Source: Aldrovandia affinis
Lineage: Eukaryota > Chordata > Actinopteri > Notacanthiformes > Halosauridae
Length of the DNA: 64,000 nucleotides
Direction: 5' to 3'
Assembly (NCBI GenBank): GCA_029706075.1
Contig: JAINUG010000026.1
Coordinates: forward strand, 4,137,001 to 4,201,000
The notes under the pieces were generated by a model. That model saw nothing but the letters and a program-made list of their open reading frames with translations. It had not been told where the DNA came from and made no database searches. How positions within the stretch are numbered: the first letter of the stretch is position 1; every line of letters begins with the position of its first letter. Below, piece after piece: positions 34,264 through 45,591 of the stretch. Made by a program: the position numbers and the translations under genes.

Positions 34264-34999
34264 CTGCACCGAGATAGAGGGATGGATAGAAGTACAGAAG
34301 GGAGGGTGGGAGTGAGAGAGATAAAGATAACGAGTAAATTAACATTTCATGTATGTCATTCAAATAAAGTATTTCAAACTGAACTAGGTTGGGGACTAAT
34401 TTCCATCTAGACAAACTGGAAAGACACTGTGACCCCAAACCATGATTGATCCTCTGGCCAAGCATTGTGACATTGTGCACTTGAGTATGCCCATAACAGG
34501 GGTGAATAAAGCCAGTGGAAAAATGGGGCACGCAGCACACTATGCCTTAAAAAGCACAATGACATCATCTCCCAAATGCGGTTATAGTAGTCACTGTGGC
34601 TCTCAACCCTCTGCTCATTCTGCGTCCCAGGGGGCATGTGCAGCCTATTGTGGCGCATGTGTAAAATCAAGTTTTGCCTTGATTTAATACACTGGATGAA
34701 TATCAGCCATAACCAAAACCAATGGGTCCAACGTGAGGTGGATCCACTTATTTACTAACTTTGGTTTTAGGCTATTTGTTGCAAACTAATAAAGCCCCTT
34801 TATTTTTCTGTCAATACAAAAAAAAGACGACACTTCACCAATATCCTCACTAGCCTGTACCTTTTAATTGGCCTGAAATTGAACTTTCACGTGTAATTTC
34901 TATAGATGTAGCATGTTAACAACAACATATAATGTCCGACATTAAAAATACTCAAACGTGCAGTTGGTGATGATGGCGGGTTCTAATACACTCTCTTAC

Positions 35000-35147
35000 T
35001 TGTTTCGGCACCCCGCGCTTTGTGGAACAATTCAACCAGTTCTCTATTGAGAACTTTGGGCAAAAACTCGCGGAGCTGCATGATTTCTGTCGTTAGCCTT
35101 TCCAGATCTCTTTTTCTGACTTTGACATAGCCTTCCTTGCGTGACAT
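35000..35147 (-). CDS. hsf2bp: HSF2BP (HSF2-binding protein), coding exon 1 (residues 1-49)
   Basis: HSF2BP (also MEILB2) binds BRCA2 and, with BRME1, brings RAD51 and DMC1 to meiotic double-strand breaks; it was first found as a binder of heat-shock factor 2. Seven minus-strand exons (148, 104, 150, 145, 118, 104 and 281 nt) join in frame to 349 codons, near the human 334. This exon starts MSRKEGYVKVRKRDLERLTT and continues EIMQLREFLPKVLNRELVEL, matching human EEFVKVRKKDLERLTTEVMQ. Residues 1-100 are coiled coil, the rest armadillo-like. The ATG at 35147 directly follows an acceptor-like CCCATAG, so an upstream exon is likely (see 35650). The gene is convergent with cryaa. No stops or frameshifts were found. 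Confidence 0.95.
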
Positions 35148-36650
35148 CTATGGGATAGGGGGTAAGAGAATTGAAATCGAATTAGATACTTAATCGCATA
35201 TTTAAAAACGGACCCCATGCTACCTCACTATATTGTTATTTTTGAAGGGTCATTGTAGTGTTAGCGAGCTAACCAATGTTATGTAACTAAGCTCTTAGCT
35301 AACTAGCAATACAAAAGTAAACCAGCATAGCTGTCTAGCTAGCTTATTTTAATTTGATTATTAACTACATCTATTCTCACATTGTAATTGGTTTGAATGT
35401 GTGCTTATCTTGTGGTATTTTATATTTTGATCAAGCTAAACTTGAGTTATACCACGGTAACGTTAAGCTATCTACAACAACAGTTATTTTACATGACGTT
35501 AAAGAATCAGTCAGCTAACGTACTGGATACGATCGGGGATAATGATTTTAGCTAACGTTACATTTTAGTTAGCTATATACCTCGGAACTAATGCAATTTT
35601 AACTGTTTCACTTCCATTTAAAACATGTCTGCAAGTAAGGTAACATCACCTGTGCAGATCTCATAAATCAGCTGGACTGTCCCGAGTGCTCTGTAACTGT
35701 CGCTGTTAGCGAGCTCGCTAATTCCTTTGGGTAACGCTAGTAGTGGTGACGTTATTTAGCTCAAATAATATTTCAAAATAATGGAACTAAATGTTTAACA
35801 TTAACTAGCTACAAGTTACCTCTAATCCCATTTTATTTTCTTACGTGTTTATATTTGCTAACGTTACACTTATGTTCTGGAAAATTATCCCATAACTCAA
35901 ACTATGCGCCTGAAAGAACCGTTGGTCCTTGTACGAGTAAAATGTCGCTGCGCACCCTGCTGGTTGGAGTTATCATCAATTCATCATGCAGCATTACACA
36001 TGAGATGATGAGCGGTTTTAGTGATGTTAATGCTAGATCCCATTGGGTGTAAAATGCTGCCTTCATTTGCTCATCGGAAGCTCATATTTCCCATGCTTCA
36101 ACTTGTAATTACGAAGCCCTTCGGAGTCGCAAACGTAGAGCGGATACATAAATTATTGTGTATGCATCTGCTAAAAATCACGTAGACAGCATGATGAACC
36201 TTCTAGAGCAAAATAAAGCTAAAAGCAAACATAAATCAAAGCAAAATAAATATTTTTTCCCCCCTTTGTAAAAATGAAGGCTATATAATGCAATCAATAG
36301 TTACAGGTTTAAGTGAATGTCTATGGCTTTACCGATGTGAAAATAAACTTTTTAATCAAAAACTGAAGCAACGCTTCTCTGTGTCATGGTGGGCAGTTCA
36401 AAGCAAGCACTTAAATTCAAGTACATATGGAGCAGAAGGAAAGACCTTCTACAGTACTTCTACCTCTCATTTACGCAGAGGTACCCCTAACTTAAATAGT
36501 ACGATCACCGAGAAGAGGGTAACAACTCAGGAATTGTGGAATAAATAGGTGCATTTATGAATTAGATTAAGAGTGACCCTTGAAAAAAAGGGAACCACAA
36601 AAGTAGAGAGAATGCTTTGTCCATTATGAATTAATTAATGCTATGTTTCT
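35148..36650 (-). other. hsf2bp 5' region, TAGC-rich, no other gene seen
   Basis: Rich in GCTAGC/AACGTTA words, as elsewhere in this genome. The plus frames at 35855 and 36288 show no family features. The hsf2bp promoter is expected above 35720. Confidence 0.4.
35650..35720 (-). other. hsf2bp: candidate upstream hsf2bp exon
   Basis: On the minus strand GATCTGCACAG|GTGATG forms a good donor at 35649. An ATG at 35664 gives five codons (MRSAQ) that join in frame to MSRKEG of coding exon 1. Human HSF2BP also has residues before the aligned methionine. The 5' boundary is arbitrary. Confidence 0.4.
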
Positions 36651-36662
36651 AGTGTACTTTAT

Positions 36663-36965
36663 TACATTCATGTTTAAAACCCGACTGTACCAGACTGGCC
36701 ATGGTGGAGAGCCCCAATCGGGGGCGGCGTTTGGCTGTCCGCCCCAGGGGGAGGGGGGGAGGGTGAGCCAAACTTTGCCAAGAAGTTTGTAAGGGTGACT
36801 CCAGAACGTGGGTGGGCGAATTTTGTCTCAAAGGAAGCAGAGTTTCCTGCCCTCTGAGAATTAGCTTGCCTCGTAGAGACAAGCGTCAAATTAGTGTGGG
36901 GAGAGCAAATCGAAATAAGTGGAAGGTATAATTGGCCACTAAATTGGGAGAAAAATGGGAACAAA
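36663..36965 (+). repeat. SINE fragment (tRNA-Glu-like family)
   Basis: TGGCTGTCCGCCCCAGGGGG and the tail TATAATTGGCCACTAAATTG match the copy at 33299. Confidence 0.65.
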
Positions 36966-37491
36966 TCTGTGCTTATTGGATGAATGGTGCAAGCATTTAG
37001 TCTACAAGCTCAGGAAGACATTAGCAAGAAGGTAAGCCATTTTATTGTTCATTACTCATTGCAATGCAAATCCCATGATCATAGGTCAAACAGACCCTGA
37101 GATATAGCCATTTCAAAATTGTATTTTTTGCCTGTTGGTGGTTCCAACACTTTTGGGCCCTTGCTTAACAAGTTTGGCTGCTCTAGTATAAAGCATTTAG
37201 GAATTATACCTCATGTCCTGTTTATGTGTCTTCACCATCAACTTTATTAGCGCATAACGACCAAACGGTTTGTAACATCCAAAAACAAAGTGATCCTTTT
37301 TTTTTTCAGGTTAGTCCAGGCATGCTCTGAGTGAAATTTGATAGTACTGTTTTGACAGGTGAATTAAGACTGTCTAAGTAGTGCACTTTGACACCCCTGG
37401 CGTAGGATCATAGGTAATAGCCCCAGGTGTTGCTTGTTGCTGCTGTGCCATTTGGGAGAGACCGTCCGGAGTTTGGAACCAGCCCCTAAAC

Positions 37492-37792
37492 CAGGGGTGG
37501 GCAAGGAGGGCCGTATCCATTTCTGGATTTCATGCCAACTTCTGCTCTTAATGATTTAATTAGCCCCAATCATTTACGTAATCTGACATTTTAGCTACAT
37601 TTCTTGATAAGCCCATGAACGACAGCTGAAGACTGTTCTTGTGTTCCCATATGAAACATGTTACTGTGGTCTAATCTACAAGTGAACCAGCATTGGCCTA
37701 TCCAACTAATTAGCTAATTAAGCCAGGGTAATTGGTAGAAACAAAAACCTGCACACACACCGGCCCTCCAGGACCGGAATTGCCCTCCCCTG
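37492..37792. mobile_element. 301-bp hAT-type MITE with 8-bp target duplication
   Basis: Ends CAGGGGTGGGCAA and TTGCCCTCCCCTG are inverted, and CCCTAAAC flanks both sides (37484-37491 and 37793-37800). Confidence 0.9.
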
Positions 37793-37800
37793 CCCTAAAC

Positions 37801-38171
37801 CCTAGATTCTTTCAGTCCTGAAGGCCGGAGTAGCTGTATGTATTTGTTCCAGCTGAGCACTGACTACACCTGATGTCACTGACTAGTTAATTAGGTGAGA
37901 TAACTGATATCAGGTGGTTCAGTTGATTGGTTAGAGCAAATAACTGCAGCCCGTAGGACCGAGAGTTGACCATGTTGGCCCTAAAGTTTACTCCTAGACT
38001 AGGGGTGGACTTTATGAGGCACCCTCATCCTGGAGCAGGGGTTCTCGATCCTGGTCCTGGAGGGCCGCAGGGTATGCTGGTTTTTGTTTTCACTTTATAA
38101 TCCGGTTCAAATAAATGTAGACACAAGAAACCAGGTAATCAACTGTGTAACAACCACTTTAATTGATCAAT
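37801..38171. mobile_element. cluster of decayed hAT-type MITE pieces
   Basis: GTCCTGAAGGCCGGAGTAGC ... GACTAGGGGTGG and CAGGGGTTCTCGATCCTGG (38036) are end sequences of the same kind as 28373 and 37492. Only half elements are recognisable. Confidence 0.5.
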
Positions 38172-39762
38172 TACAGTTTTTTTTCAATTGCTAACAAGCA
38201 TTGGTCAAAACTGAAGTCACATTGTCAAAACTCTTCACACAGTCAGCGAAACAGAAGTCTATATGGACCAAACTGTGAATCATTTTTCATTGCTTTCACA
38301 CAAAATGCATTCAATGACCACATTTTCCAAAATCCATGAACTCTTTTCTCATTCATACTCCACCACCTGCAAAACACTATATATTTGCAGCACATGCTAT
38401 ATCAAATGCTAATACACTGTTTTCAAAACTGTTCAAAACACATACAAAACAGAATGATGGCAAATTTCATGCATTTCTGCAGTAACCATATTGAAATATA
38501 TAGAAAATCGTAGCAGAATATTTACAATAAAATGAAATAATAATCATTCCAAACACAGCTGATTGCAATTTCAGCTGAAAGCCTACCCAGGTGTCCTGTT
38601 TTGAGTCTTGTTACCAAACAGACAATAGGGAACGGCTTCAGAATGATTTTGTTTGGAGGTTGGTGGGGAAAGAAGAGTGGGGAGGGGGAGAATGCGTTGA
38701 GGACAAAGGAGAGGAAGACCAAGAGCGGTGGCCTCTGATGAGATAAGGGCCACAATTATTGACCACGTTGTAAACCATGGTTTCTCTTTGAGAGAGGCCA
38801 GTTGAAGGGTGCAACCAAATCTGCAGCGTTCAACAGTTGCATCAATAGTACAAATTTTCCGGCAAAACAACAGGTGAGATGTGCATCCTTCAATGATAAT
38901 TGAACTACATATTACAGTACAATACAGTATGTTTACATTTTTACATGTACTGACATTTTGAAATATATTGATTGTTTTGTGTTTTACAGTAGGATCCAAA
39001 GGTTGCCTCACACAGGAGGGAGAGGCAGAATGTTTTCAGATGCGCAGGAAATTGCCATTGTTGACATGGTACTTGGCAACGCAATAAAACTGCAGGAAAT
39101 TCGGGACAGAATGCTGGCAGACAATATCACTTTTGGGAATGTGAATACGGTCAGCACAACGACAATTGCCAGAGTCCTAGAGAAACATAAAATAAGGATG
39201 AAGCAGTTGTACACTGTACCCTTTGAGAGAAACGGTGAACGTGTGAAAAAACTCCGGTATCAATATATCCGGGTAAGATGTCTGTTCAATAACCAAACAG
39301 GGTACATGCACAGCTATGCATAATATAAAGTACTGTACAACTCTGGGTTTACTGTATTTCAGAGAGTAATGGAGATGGAAGCCAGGCAAACTAAACATAC
39401 ATTCATCTTTGTGGATGAAGCTGGATTCAACCTGGCAAAAATACGCCGCAGGGGAAGAAATGTGAGCAACCGTGGATGTCCCAGGCCAGAGAGGAGCTAA
39501 CATCACAATGTGTGCAGCACTGTCCAATGGTGGTTTGCTGTTACACAAACCACTCATTGGCCCCTACAATACAGAGAGGCTCATTTCAGCCACTCAAATC
39601 TCACTTCAGCCAGGCCTGCGAGTGACATCCCAAGATCATTTTCTCCATGTGTGGCGCCTACGTGTTTGCTACAAAAGAGGGAACTGGAAGAAAAATGCTG
39701 CGATAGCAGTGGCTGTGTGCATGGCCATGAATAACTACAAAGGAAAGTGCTGAACTGAACTC
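38172..39762 (+). mobile_element. IS630/mariner-like DNA transposon with spliced transposase
   Basis: AGTTTTTTTTCAATTGCTAA then CAAGCATTGGTCAAAACTG at 38175 looks like the element's terminal region. The transposase relic follows. The right end was not found, so the element is probably truncated near 39760. Confidence 0.5.
38640..39760 (+). pseudogene. IS630/mariner-like transposase relic, three exon-like parts
   Basis: Part 1 (to 38873) is a decayed helix-turn-helix ending at CAACAG|GTGAGA. Part 2 (about 38990-39272) reads LPHTGGRGRMFSDAQEIAIV, then VSTTTIARVLEKHKIRMKQL and VPFERNGERVKKLRYQYIR, ending at CGG|GTAAGA. A 90-bp AT-rich segment ending TATTTCAG separates it from part 3 (39363 on), which reads RVMEMEARQTKHTFIFVDEA (first catalytic Asp), GFNLAKIRRRGRN and, after a frameshift, VPGQRGANITMCAALSNGG. 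Exon-intron structure is seen in related fish transposases. Frameshifts and loss of the C-terminal catalytic residues make it inactive. Confidence 0.75.
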
Positions 39763-40207
39763 AAAGTTGTACAGACAGCTGAGAGCTTTTGTTCTTTTCT
39801 GTCCATCACTACAGTATGAGGAGCAAACAATGGAAAAGTGGGAGGAAGCATGTAGAGGGTCAAACCAAGGCTTTTGTTCTCAATTATATGGAATGCAATT
39901 CCAATTGATATTTTATCAAAGGAAGGTGCATTCCATTTAACCATCCTTTAAAACCCCTTCACTATTTAACACTTCATTGTGAGGGGCCCTTATGATTACA
40001 GAGAAACATAAGGAGTGCCACTTATCTTGGTCAGAACTCAGAACTTGGTCCAGAAAGTTGGACTTTTACAAAGTACAAAGCTCAGTGTACTGTGGTCCAA
40101 GCTACTACCAATGTACCTTGATGTCATTCCTCTACACAATGAAAATGAATAACAACTGGAGTAACAATAATGAAATTAACTGCAAGTCCACAAAACATTC
40201 ACTAGAG

Positions 40208-40420
40208 CAGGGGCCTGTCTCACGAAGCAGGATTAGCGAGCTAACTTTTGGTTTAAACCTGGGTTTTCGGTCTCACGACTGTGGCTCACTTTTAACCCGG
40301 TTGTATCGCCATGGTAACTTATGCTACGAACCTAACCTGCTCCAGAGTAGGTCAAGTTCAGGCTAATGGATCAAATCCTATAATCCCTCACCAATCTCTC
40401 TGGAAAATGACCTCACCAAT
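40208..40420 (+). repeat. MITE half (GGGCCTGTCTCACGAAGC type)
   Basis: GGGCCTGTCTCACGAAGCAG and TTTAACCCGGTTG resemble the ends of a common teleost MITE. The partner end is not visible before the Gypsy remnant begins. Confidence 0.45.
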
Positions 40421-40530
40421 CCTAGAGAATTGCATAATCAGATTTTTTTATATTATAGATACAGATTATCCGAGGAGGGAATATTGTATTTTTGCAAACT
40501 TCTAGAGACGCACGTTACAAATGCCACTCG

Positions 40531-40794
40531 TCAAAGCCATGCAATCACTGTGCAGCACGGTGTCTGTTGACACTCCCCTCTCACGATAGTCCCCCATAAT
40601 CCCCTGCCGATAGTGAAGGCTGTCTTCGGTCGTGCTGACGGGGAGAGGGGGACCTGCCAATAGCTGCTGCGGAGATCCAGCGCGCTAAACCACGTGGAGC
40701 CGGACACAGAGTCGAGGGCGTCATCAATACAGGACTGGAGGTCCACCGTAGTATCTATAAAGAGTATATAGTCACCTATAATATTACTGTACAC
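40531..40794 (-). pseudogene. Gypsy reverse transcriptase, second fragment
   Basis: TTVDLQSCIDDALDSVSGST then WFSALDLRSSYWQVPLS is the RT palm region of a Gypsy polymerase. It continues the fragment at 42865-42992 once the L2 is disregarded. The catalytic YVDD box is absent. Confidence 0.85.
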
Positions 40795-40799
40795 ACTGC

Positions 40800-42865
40800 C
40801 AGAAGGGCTTATTTCTCTAAGATCATTACAGAAAACAAAAATAACTCTAGAATATTGTTTTCTACTATTGACAGACTATTAAACCCTGCCTTCGCCCCTG
40901 ACCTTTCTAGCCAAGCCTCTGCACCTAAATGTGAGGACTTTGCAAATTTCTTTAACAATAAAATCACGACCATCAGAGCTGGCATTACAAAAACAATCGC
41001 CGACCCCTGCATTCAACCTCTTGAAAGGCAGGCAACCATGGGAAAATTCACCAACATCTCAACCCCAGAACTGTGTAAGATTGTTACTCTGAGTAAACCA
41101 TCATCATGCTGTCTCGACCCAATCCCTTCTCCACTCTTCAAGAGTGTTTTCAACAGTATCTCAGATTCCGTCCTGAAAATTATTAACGCATCCCTTGAAA
41201 CGGGAATTTGCCCTGAGGCCTTGTGAAACCTCTACTGAAGAAGCCTAATCTACACTGTGACACTCTTAGCAATTATAGACCCATATCAAACCTCCCATTT
41301 TTAAGCAAGATACTGGAAAAGGTTGTTTTCCACCAGTTAAACAACTTTCTAAATGAAAACAATATTCTAGAGAAATTTCAATCAGGGTTCAGAACAAATC
41401 ATAGCACAGAAACTGCTCTCACAAAGATAGTCAGCGATCTGAGACTTAATGCTGATGCCAATAAGATTTCGGTTCTGGTTCTCCTAGATTTAAGTGCAGC
41501 GTTCGACACAGTTGACCATGAAATTCTCTTAAATCGCCTTGAAAACTGGGTTGGTCTCTCTGAATGTGTTTTAAACTGGCTCCGAACTTACATTACAGGA
41601 AGAAAATGTTATGTTAGTCTGGGGGACCATGTATCAGAGAAACATGACATAACCTGTGGTGTCGCACAAGGGAGCTGCCTTGCCCCTCTGCTGTTTTCAC
41701 TATACATGCTTCCTCTAGGTGATATCATCAGGGAACATGATGTTAGTTTCCATAGCTACGCTGATGATACACAATTGTACATATCCGTTGAGCCAAGTAA
41801 TGTAGATGCCTTAAGCTCCCTTACTACCTGTCTGTCAGCAATAAATAAATGGATGAACAATAACTTTCTAAAACTTAATGAGGATAAGACAGAAATCCTA
41901 TTGGTTGGCCCCAAATCCAAAAGGGATGAGCCGCTTAAAAGACTTGGCAATCTGACTCCCTGGATTAAACCAGAAGTAACAAGTCTGGGTGTTATTTTAG
42001 ACTCTGATCGAAGTTTTACGCCCCATATAAGCAAGGTGACCAAGGTGGCATTCTTTCACCTCAGAAACATTGCCAAGGTACGGGCATTCCTGACCCAGCA
42101 AGATGCTGAAAAATTAATTCATGCGTTCATCTCAAGTAGATTAGACTATTGCAATGCACTCTTTACTGGTCTTCCTAAAAAGTCCATTGAGAGGCTGCAG
42201 CTTATCCAGAACTCTGCTGCCAGACTACTAACTAAAACAAAGAAGAGAGAACACATCACTCCAGTCTTAGTTACACTGCACTGGCTCCCTGTATCTACCA
42301 GAATTTATTTTAAAGTCCTTCTACTTGTTTTCAAAGCTCTAAATGGCTTAGGACCGGCCTATATCACAGATTCCCTGTCGTTCTATGCTCCTTCGTGAGC
42401 CCTTAGATCCTCTACTGCTGTTTTTTTTAGATACTCTAAACCCCACCCAAAAGAAAATTGGAGATGCAGCCTTCTTCAGCTATGCTCCCAAATTGTGGAA
42501 CAGTCTACCCAAAGATATTAGAGAGGCAGGCTCTGTTGACATCTTTAAACGGCACTTAAAAACATATCTCTTTAACCTAGCCTTTTTCTAGCACCACATT
42601 TTATGATATGCGTGCCTCACATGGAGTCCCATATGCTGTTTTTAAATGACATTTTATGCTCTTAAATGTTTTATTGTTTTTACGGTTTTAATTCATTCAC
42701 TGATGTTTTATTGTTCATTGATGTTTTATTGTTTTATCTTCTGCTTACTCTTAACAATCTTGTTTTATATCTTGTTTTATGTTGTCTGTGAAGCACTTTG
42801 CGCTGCATTTCAATGCATGAAAGATGCTATATAAATAAAGCGTATTATTATTATTATTATTAATA
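40800..42865 (+). mobile_element. L2-type LINE inserted in the Gypsy RT
   Basis: Covers most of L2 RT and the complete 3' end, with the tail GATGCTATATAAATAAAGCG and TTA repeats (42844-42862). Plus orientation within a minus-strand host element. The 5' part (ORF1, endonuclease) is missing, as is usual for 5'-truncated LINE insertions. Confidence 0.88.
40810..42591 (+). pseudogene. L2 reverse transcriptase (ORF2), nearly complete RT domain
   Basis: LINE RTs copy the element RNA at a nicked genomic site. The longest frame (41223-42398, 391 aa) spans NYRPISNLPFLSKILEKVV, FQSGFRTNHSTETAL, LLDLSAAFDTVDHEIL, GVAQGSCLAPLLFSLYM and the catalytic YADDTQLYIS, then the thumb and SRLDYCNALFTGLPKKSIE. 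A frameshift at about 41225 separates the N-terminal part (40855-41226, FNNKITTIRAGI). Another at about 42390 separates the C-terminus (42385-42591, FFSYAPKLWNSLPKDIREAG). With two frameshifts and no endonuclease the copy is inactive, but the palm motifs are intact, so the insertion is not very old. Confidence 0.92.
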
Positions 42866-42992
42866 CGCGTCTTGTGACATCATTTAGGCGCCGGTCGACG
42901 CAGAACCTCAGGGAGCCATCTTTCTTCCTCACCAGCACAGCAGGGGAAACCCAGGGGCTGTCAGAGGGCTGGATGATGCCTGCAGCTGCCAC
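42865..42992 (-). pseudogene. Gypsy reverse transcriptase, first fragment
   Basis: [20 protein letters not shown] followed by [18 protein letters not shown] is the RT finger region of a Gypsy element. The frame is broken by the L2 tail. Confidence 0.88.
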
Positions 42993-43320
42993 CTCGCGGA
43001 TCTTGGCCTCCGTTTCCTCCCATTTAGCCAGGGGCAGCCATCTCGACTCTGTCGGATGGGGGCCGCTGCACCAGTCTCGATGTGGTGTTGAGTGACGGTG
43101 GTGCGCGTGGTCTCTGTCCTTTGCAGCGAACAGATAGCGGAACTCAGTTAAGAGAGCACGGAGCTGATCGCACTCTCGTTTGTGGAGTCCCTCACTGCTG
43201 CGCTGGCACAGCTGTTACACTGAGTCATTGGCCTCCTCTCGTCTTGCGTCAGTGCTGCTTCAGGTCGCGGAAGCACTCTTCGGACTTTGTGGCGGTTTTC
43301 TTTTTTTGGTTGGCGTATGG

Positions 43321-43671
43321 TCACCTGTTGACCAAAATGTGATGAGCGGCCGTGTCGATGACGGCTCCCGCAGCCACGAGAGCATCAAGGCCCAGGATGC
43401 AGGGGTCAGTGATGTTAGCCCGGAAGAAGTTGTGCGCTATGGTTTTCCCGCCTAGCTGTAAGAACAGCTTTTTGCAGCCCACCATGTCCGCTGTTTGTCC
43501 CGTGACTGTCTCGAGCCTGGTGCTGGTGTGTGCCCAGTCCATCACACGGGGCAGCACATCTTTCCGGATCAGGCTGATGGTGGAGCCTGTGTCGATTAGC
43601 ACGCCAACTCGCTCCCCCTCGATGTAGCATAGCACGAACATGCTACGACCGCTGCTTCCCAGGCAGCCCAC
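43321..43671 (-). pseudogene. Gypsy aspartic protease
   Basis: The 116-codon frame has VGVLIDTGSTISLI, the DTG(S) active site of retroviral-type proteases, and later CILGLDALVAAGAVID, equivalent to the ILG flap-side motif. Such proteases dimerise and cut the Gag-Pol product. The frame itself is open, but the polyprotein around it is disrupted. Confidence 0.88.
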
Positions 43672-43759
43672 TCTCGATGCTGCGGGGCTTGGTGATGTAC
43701 AGGCTGGGGTCGCCCCGGCTAGGCCAGCCTGTTCTTGTTTCCTGCCGTTTGTCGGTTTG

Positions 43760-43840
43760 CCTCACCCTGCATCTTCCTCCTGCAGTCCCTTGCGAAGTGG
43801 CCTTGCTTGCCACAGTACGAGCAGGAGGTGTTGGAGCGGA
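43760..43840 (-). pseudogene. Gypsy Gag zinc knuckle remnant
   Basis: Minus-strand reading gives CSYCGKQGHFARDC, a CCHC zinc knuckle. Neighbouring Gag sequence is frameshifted and shorter than usual (about 0.5 kb between LTR and protease). Confidence 0.75.
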
Positions 43841-44213
43841 GTGCTGCTGCTCAGGCTGGCGCGGTGTCATCGTCACTCTCGTTCTCTCCGCTGGCTGCGC
43901 GGATGGGGGCGATGGGCGGGCGTTTCTTCCTCTAGGATCACCTCAAGGTCCTCTGCTTTCTCCCTCGTTCAGGGTGGCGGGGCTGGTGATGTGGACCTGG
44001 TCTCGGAGGTGTGCTGGACGTAGCCCTCACGGGAAGGCATCGAGCGCCAGGCCGTCGCGGACTTCTCCCAGGTGCTGTGGGTACGAGCGATGTGCCAGGC
44101 ATTGTACGTTGGCAGCGAGCAGTCCAATGCTTTCGCCTGTTCAGATTCAGAAGCTTGGATTACAGACGCATGTCACCATGCCTGATGGAGTCACATTAAA
44201 CCCCAGCACTCAC

Positions 44214-44702
44214 AAATGACAAGCCCACGTGAATGACAACCAACAAGTCTACACATGAATGACAAGACGAACACTTCTCCAGACACACACATGAATGACA
44301 AGACTAAGACTAACTGATCTCCCACTCACCCCACCTGCTCTTAAATAGGCTTACTTTCTGCCTGGCTCAGGTGGGACTCGTGAGGCAATCACCTGTCTAT
44401 CATTCACACACCTAATCACAAAACACCGAACAAATGACAAACCACACCCACTCACATTCTCACACACAAACAGGTAAGTGAATAATCACTTACCATCCAA
44501 ACGAATCAACACCAATTACATATGATTAAATAATTGGGACCTTTGTAACTGGAATTCCGGGCACCTGCCAGCAATCTTGCTGCGAGATTGCCAAACCTGG
44601 CCATGGAAAGTACAACTGTTTTAAAGATCCTCCACAGCAACACCGTGGAAAAAGAGAGGCAACCCCGCAACTCCCCTGCCCCAGAGAACAATGCCCTCCA
44701 CA
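44214..44702 (-). mobile_element. Gypsy 5' LTR
   Basis: Starts TGTGGAGGGC at 44702. It shares with the solo LTR at 10460-11147 the promoter-like CTCTTAAATAGGCTT and GAGGCAATCACCTGTCTAT, and holds CATGAATGACAAGAC repeats. The 3' boundary is approximate because no partner LTR is present. Confidence 0.7.
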
Positions 44703-45327
44703 CAGTCATTGACTGCAAAGGATTTGCAACCAAGTATTAAAAATGACAATTTAATTTATGATTATGTTAGTTTGTCCAATTATTTTTGAGCCCCTAATAT
44801 TGGGGGGGCTATGTATAAAAATGGTTGTAATTCCTTGACAAAACCCTTAAATTAAAGCTGAAAGTCTACACTTAAAGCACATCTTGATTGTTTCATTTCA
44901 AATCCATTGGTGTACAGAGCCAAAATGATGAAAATTGTGTCACTGTCCAAATACTTATGGACCTGACTTAACCTCTAACTTACTGTTTGATCTAGTTACT
45001 AATTAAGATACAATGGTTCCGTGTCGCTCTGCGAAGTGAAATGAATCGGATATTTTAAAAAGGCGATGTATTTTAAAGTGTGTTTGTTCTGTCACGTTGT
45101 TCAAAATTTGAGACCCCAGGGATAATTTTAATAATTTGTACCCACTGTCCCAACTCTCTCCCTACAAATGCAATCATTGGTGAATGTTAAATTAGTATCA
45201 ATTTGGTATTATTCTTTTTTTATTATTTATTAAGATAAAGTCAGTAAATTAGTAGAACAAGAAGAAGTAAAAACACAGATTATTCACTGTCTGTTTACTT
45301 GCTGACTTGCTTGCAGACAATTTAAGG
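44703..45327. other. gene-free AT-rich stretch
   Basis: No coding or repeat ends recognised; phrases such as ACTTATGGACCTGAC (about 44951) suggest an old transposon end. Confidence 0.3.
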
Positions 45328-45480
45328 CAGTGGTTTCCAAAGGTTGGTCCTGGGGGCCCACTGTGTATGATCGTTTTCATTCAAATCACAATTACAACTG
45401 TTGAATTGTAATGAGCTGTTAATTGTTCTTATATTGTTCTTATATGTTAATTGATCAGTTATGGTTGTTGAGTTCTAAAA
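45328..45480. mobile_element. hAT-type MITE half
   Basis: CAGTGGTTTCCAAAGGTTGG then TCCTGGGGGCCCACTGTGTA resembles the left ends of the hAT MITEs in this window. The right end is missing. Confidence 0.5.
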
Positions 45481-45591
45481 TATTTTCTTCCTTAAACTTA
45501 TTCTAACACAATGCAGGTTTGGCTTGATGCCATTTGCTTTGTCTTTGAACACTTCATGTTCCAAAAGCGGTTTAGTTTCAGTGACCATGGG

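Larger units (their letters stand above)
40531..44702 (-). mobile_element. Gypsy LTR retrotransposon, 3'-truncated, split by L2
   Basis: In minus-strand order: LTR (44702-44214), gag zinc-knuckle remnant (about 43790), aspartic protease (43671-43321), RT start (42992-42865), an L2 inserted in opposite orientation, then RT continuation (40794-40531). RNase H, integrase and the 3' LTR are missing. Related solo LTRs lie at 10460 and 29679. Dead copy. Confidence 0.85.
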
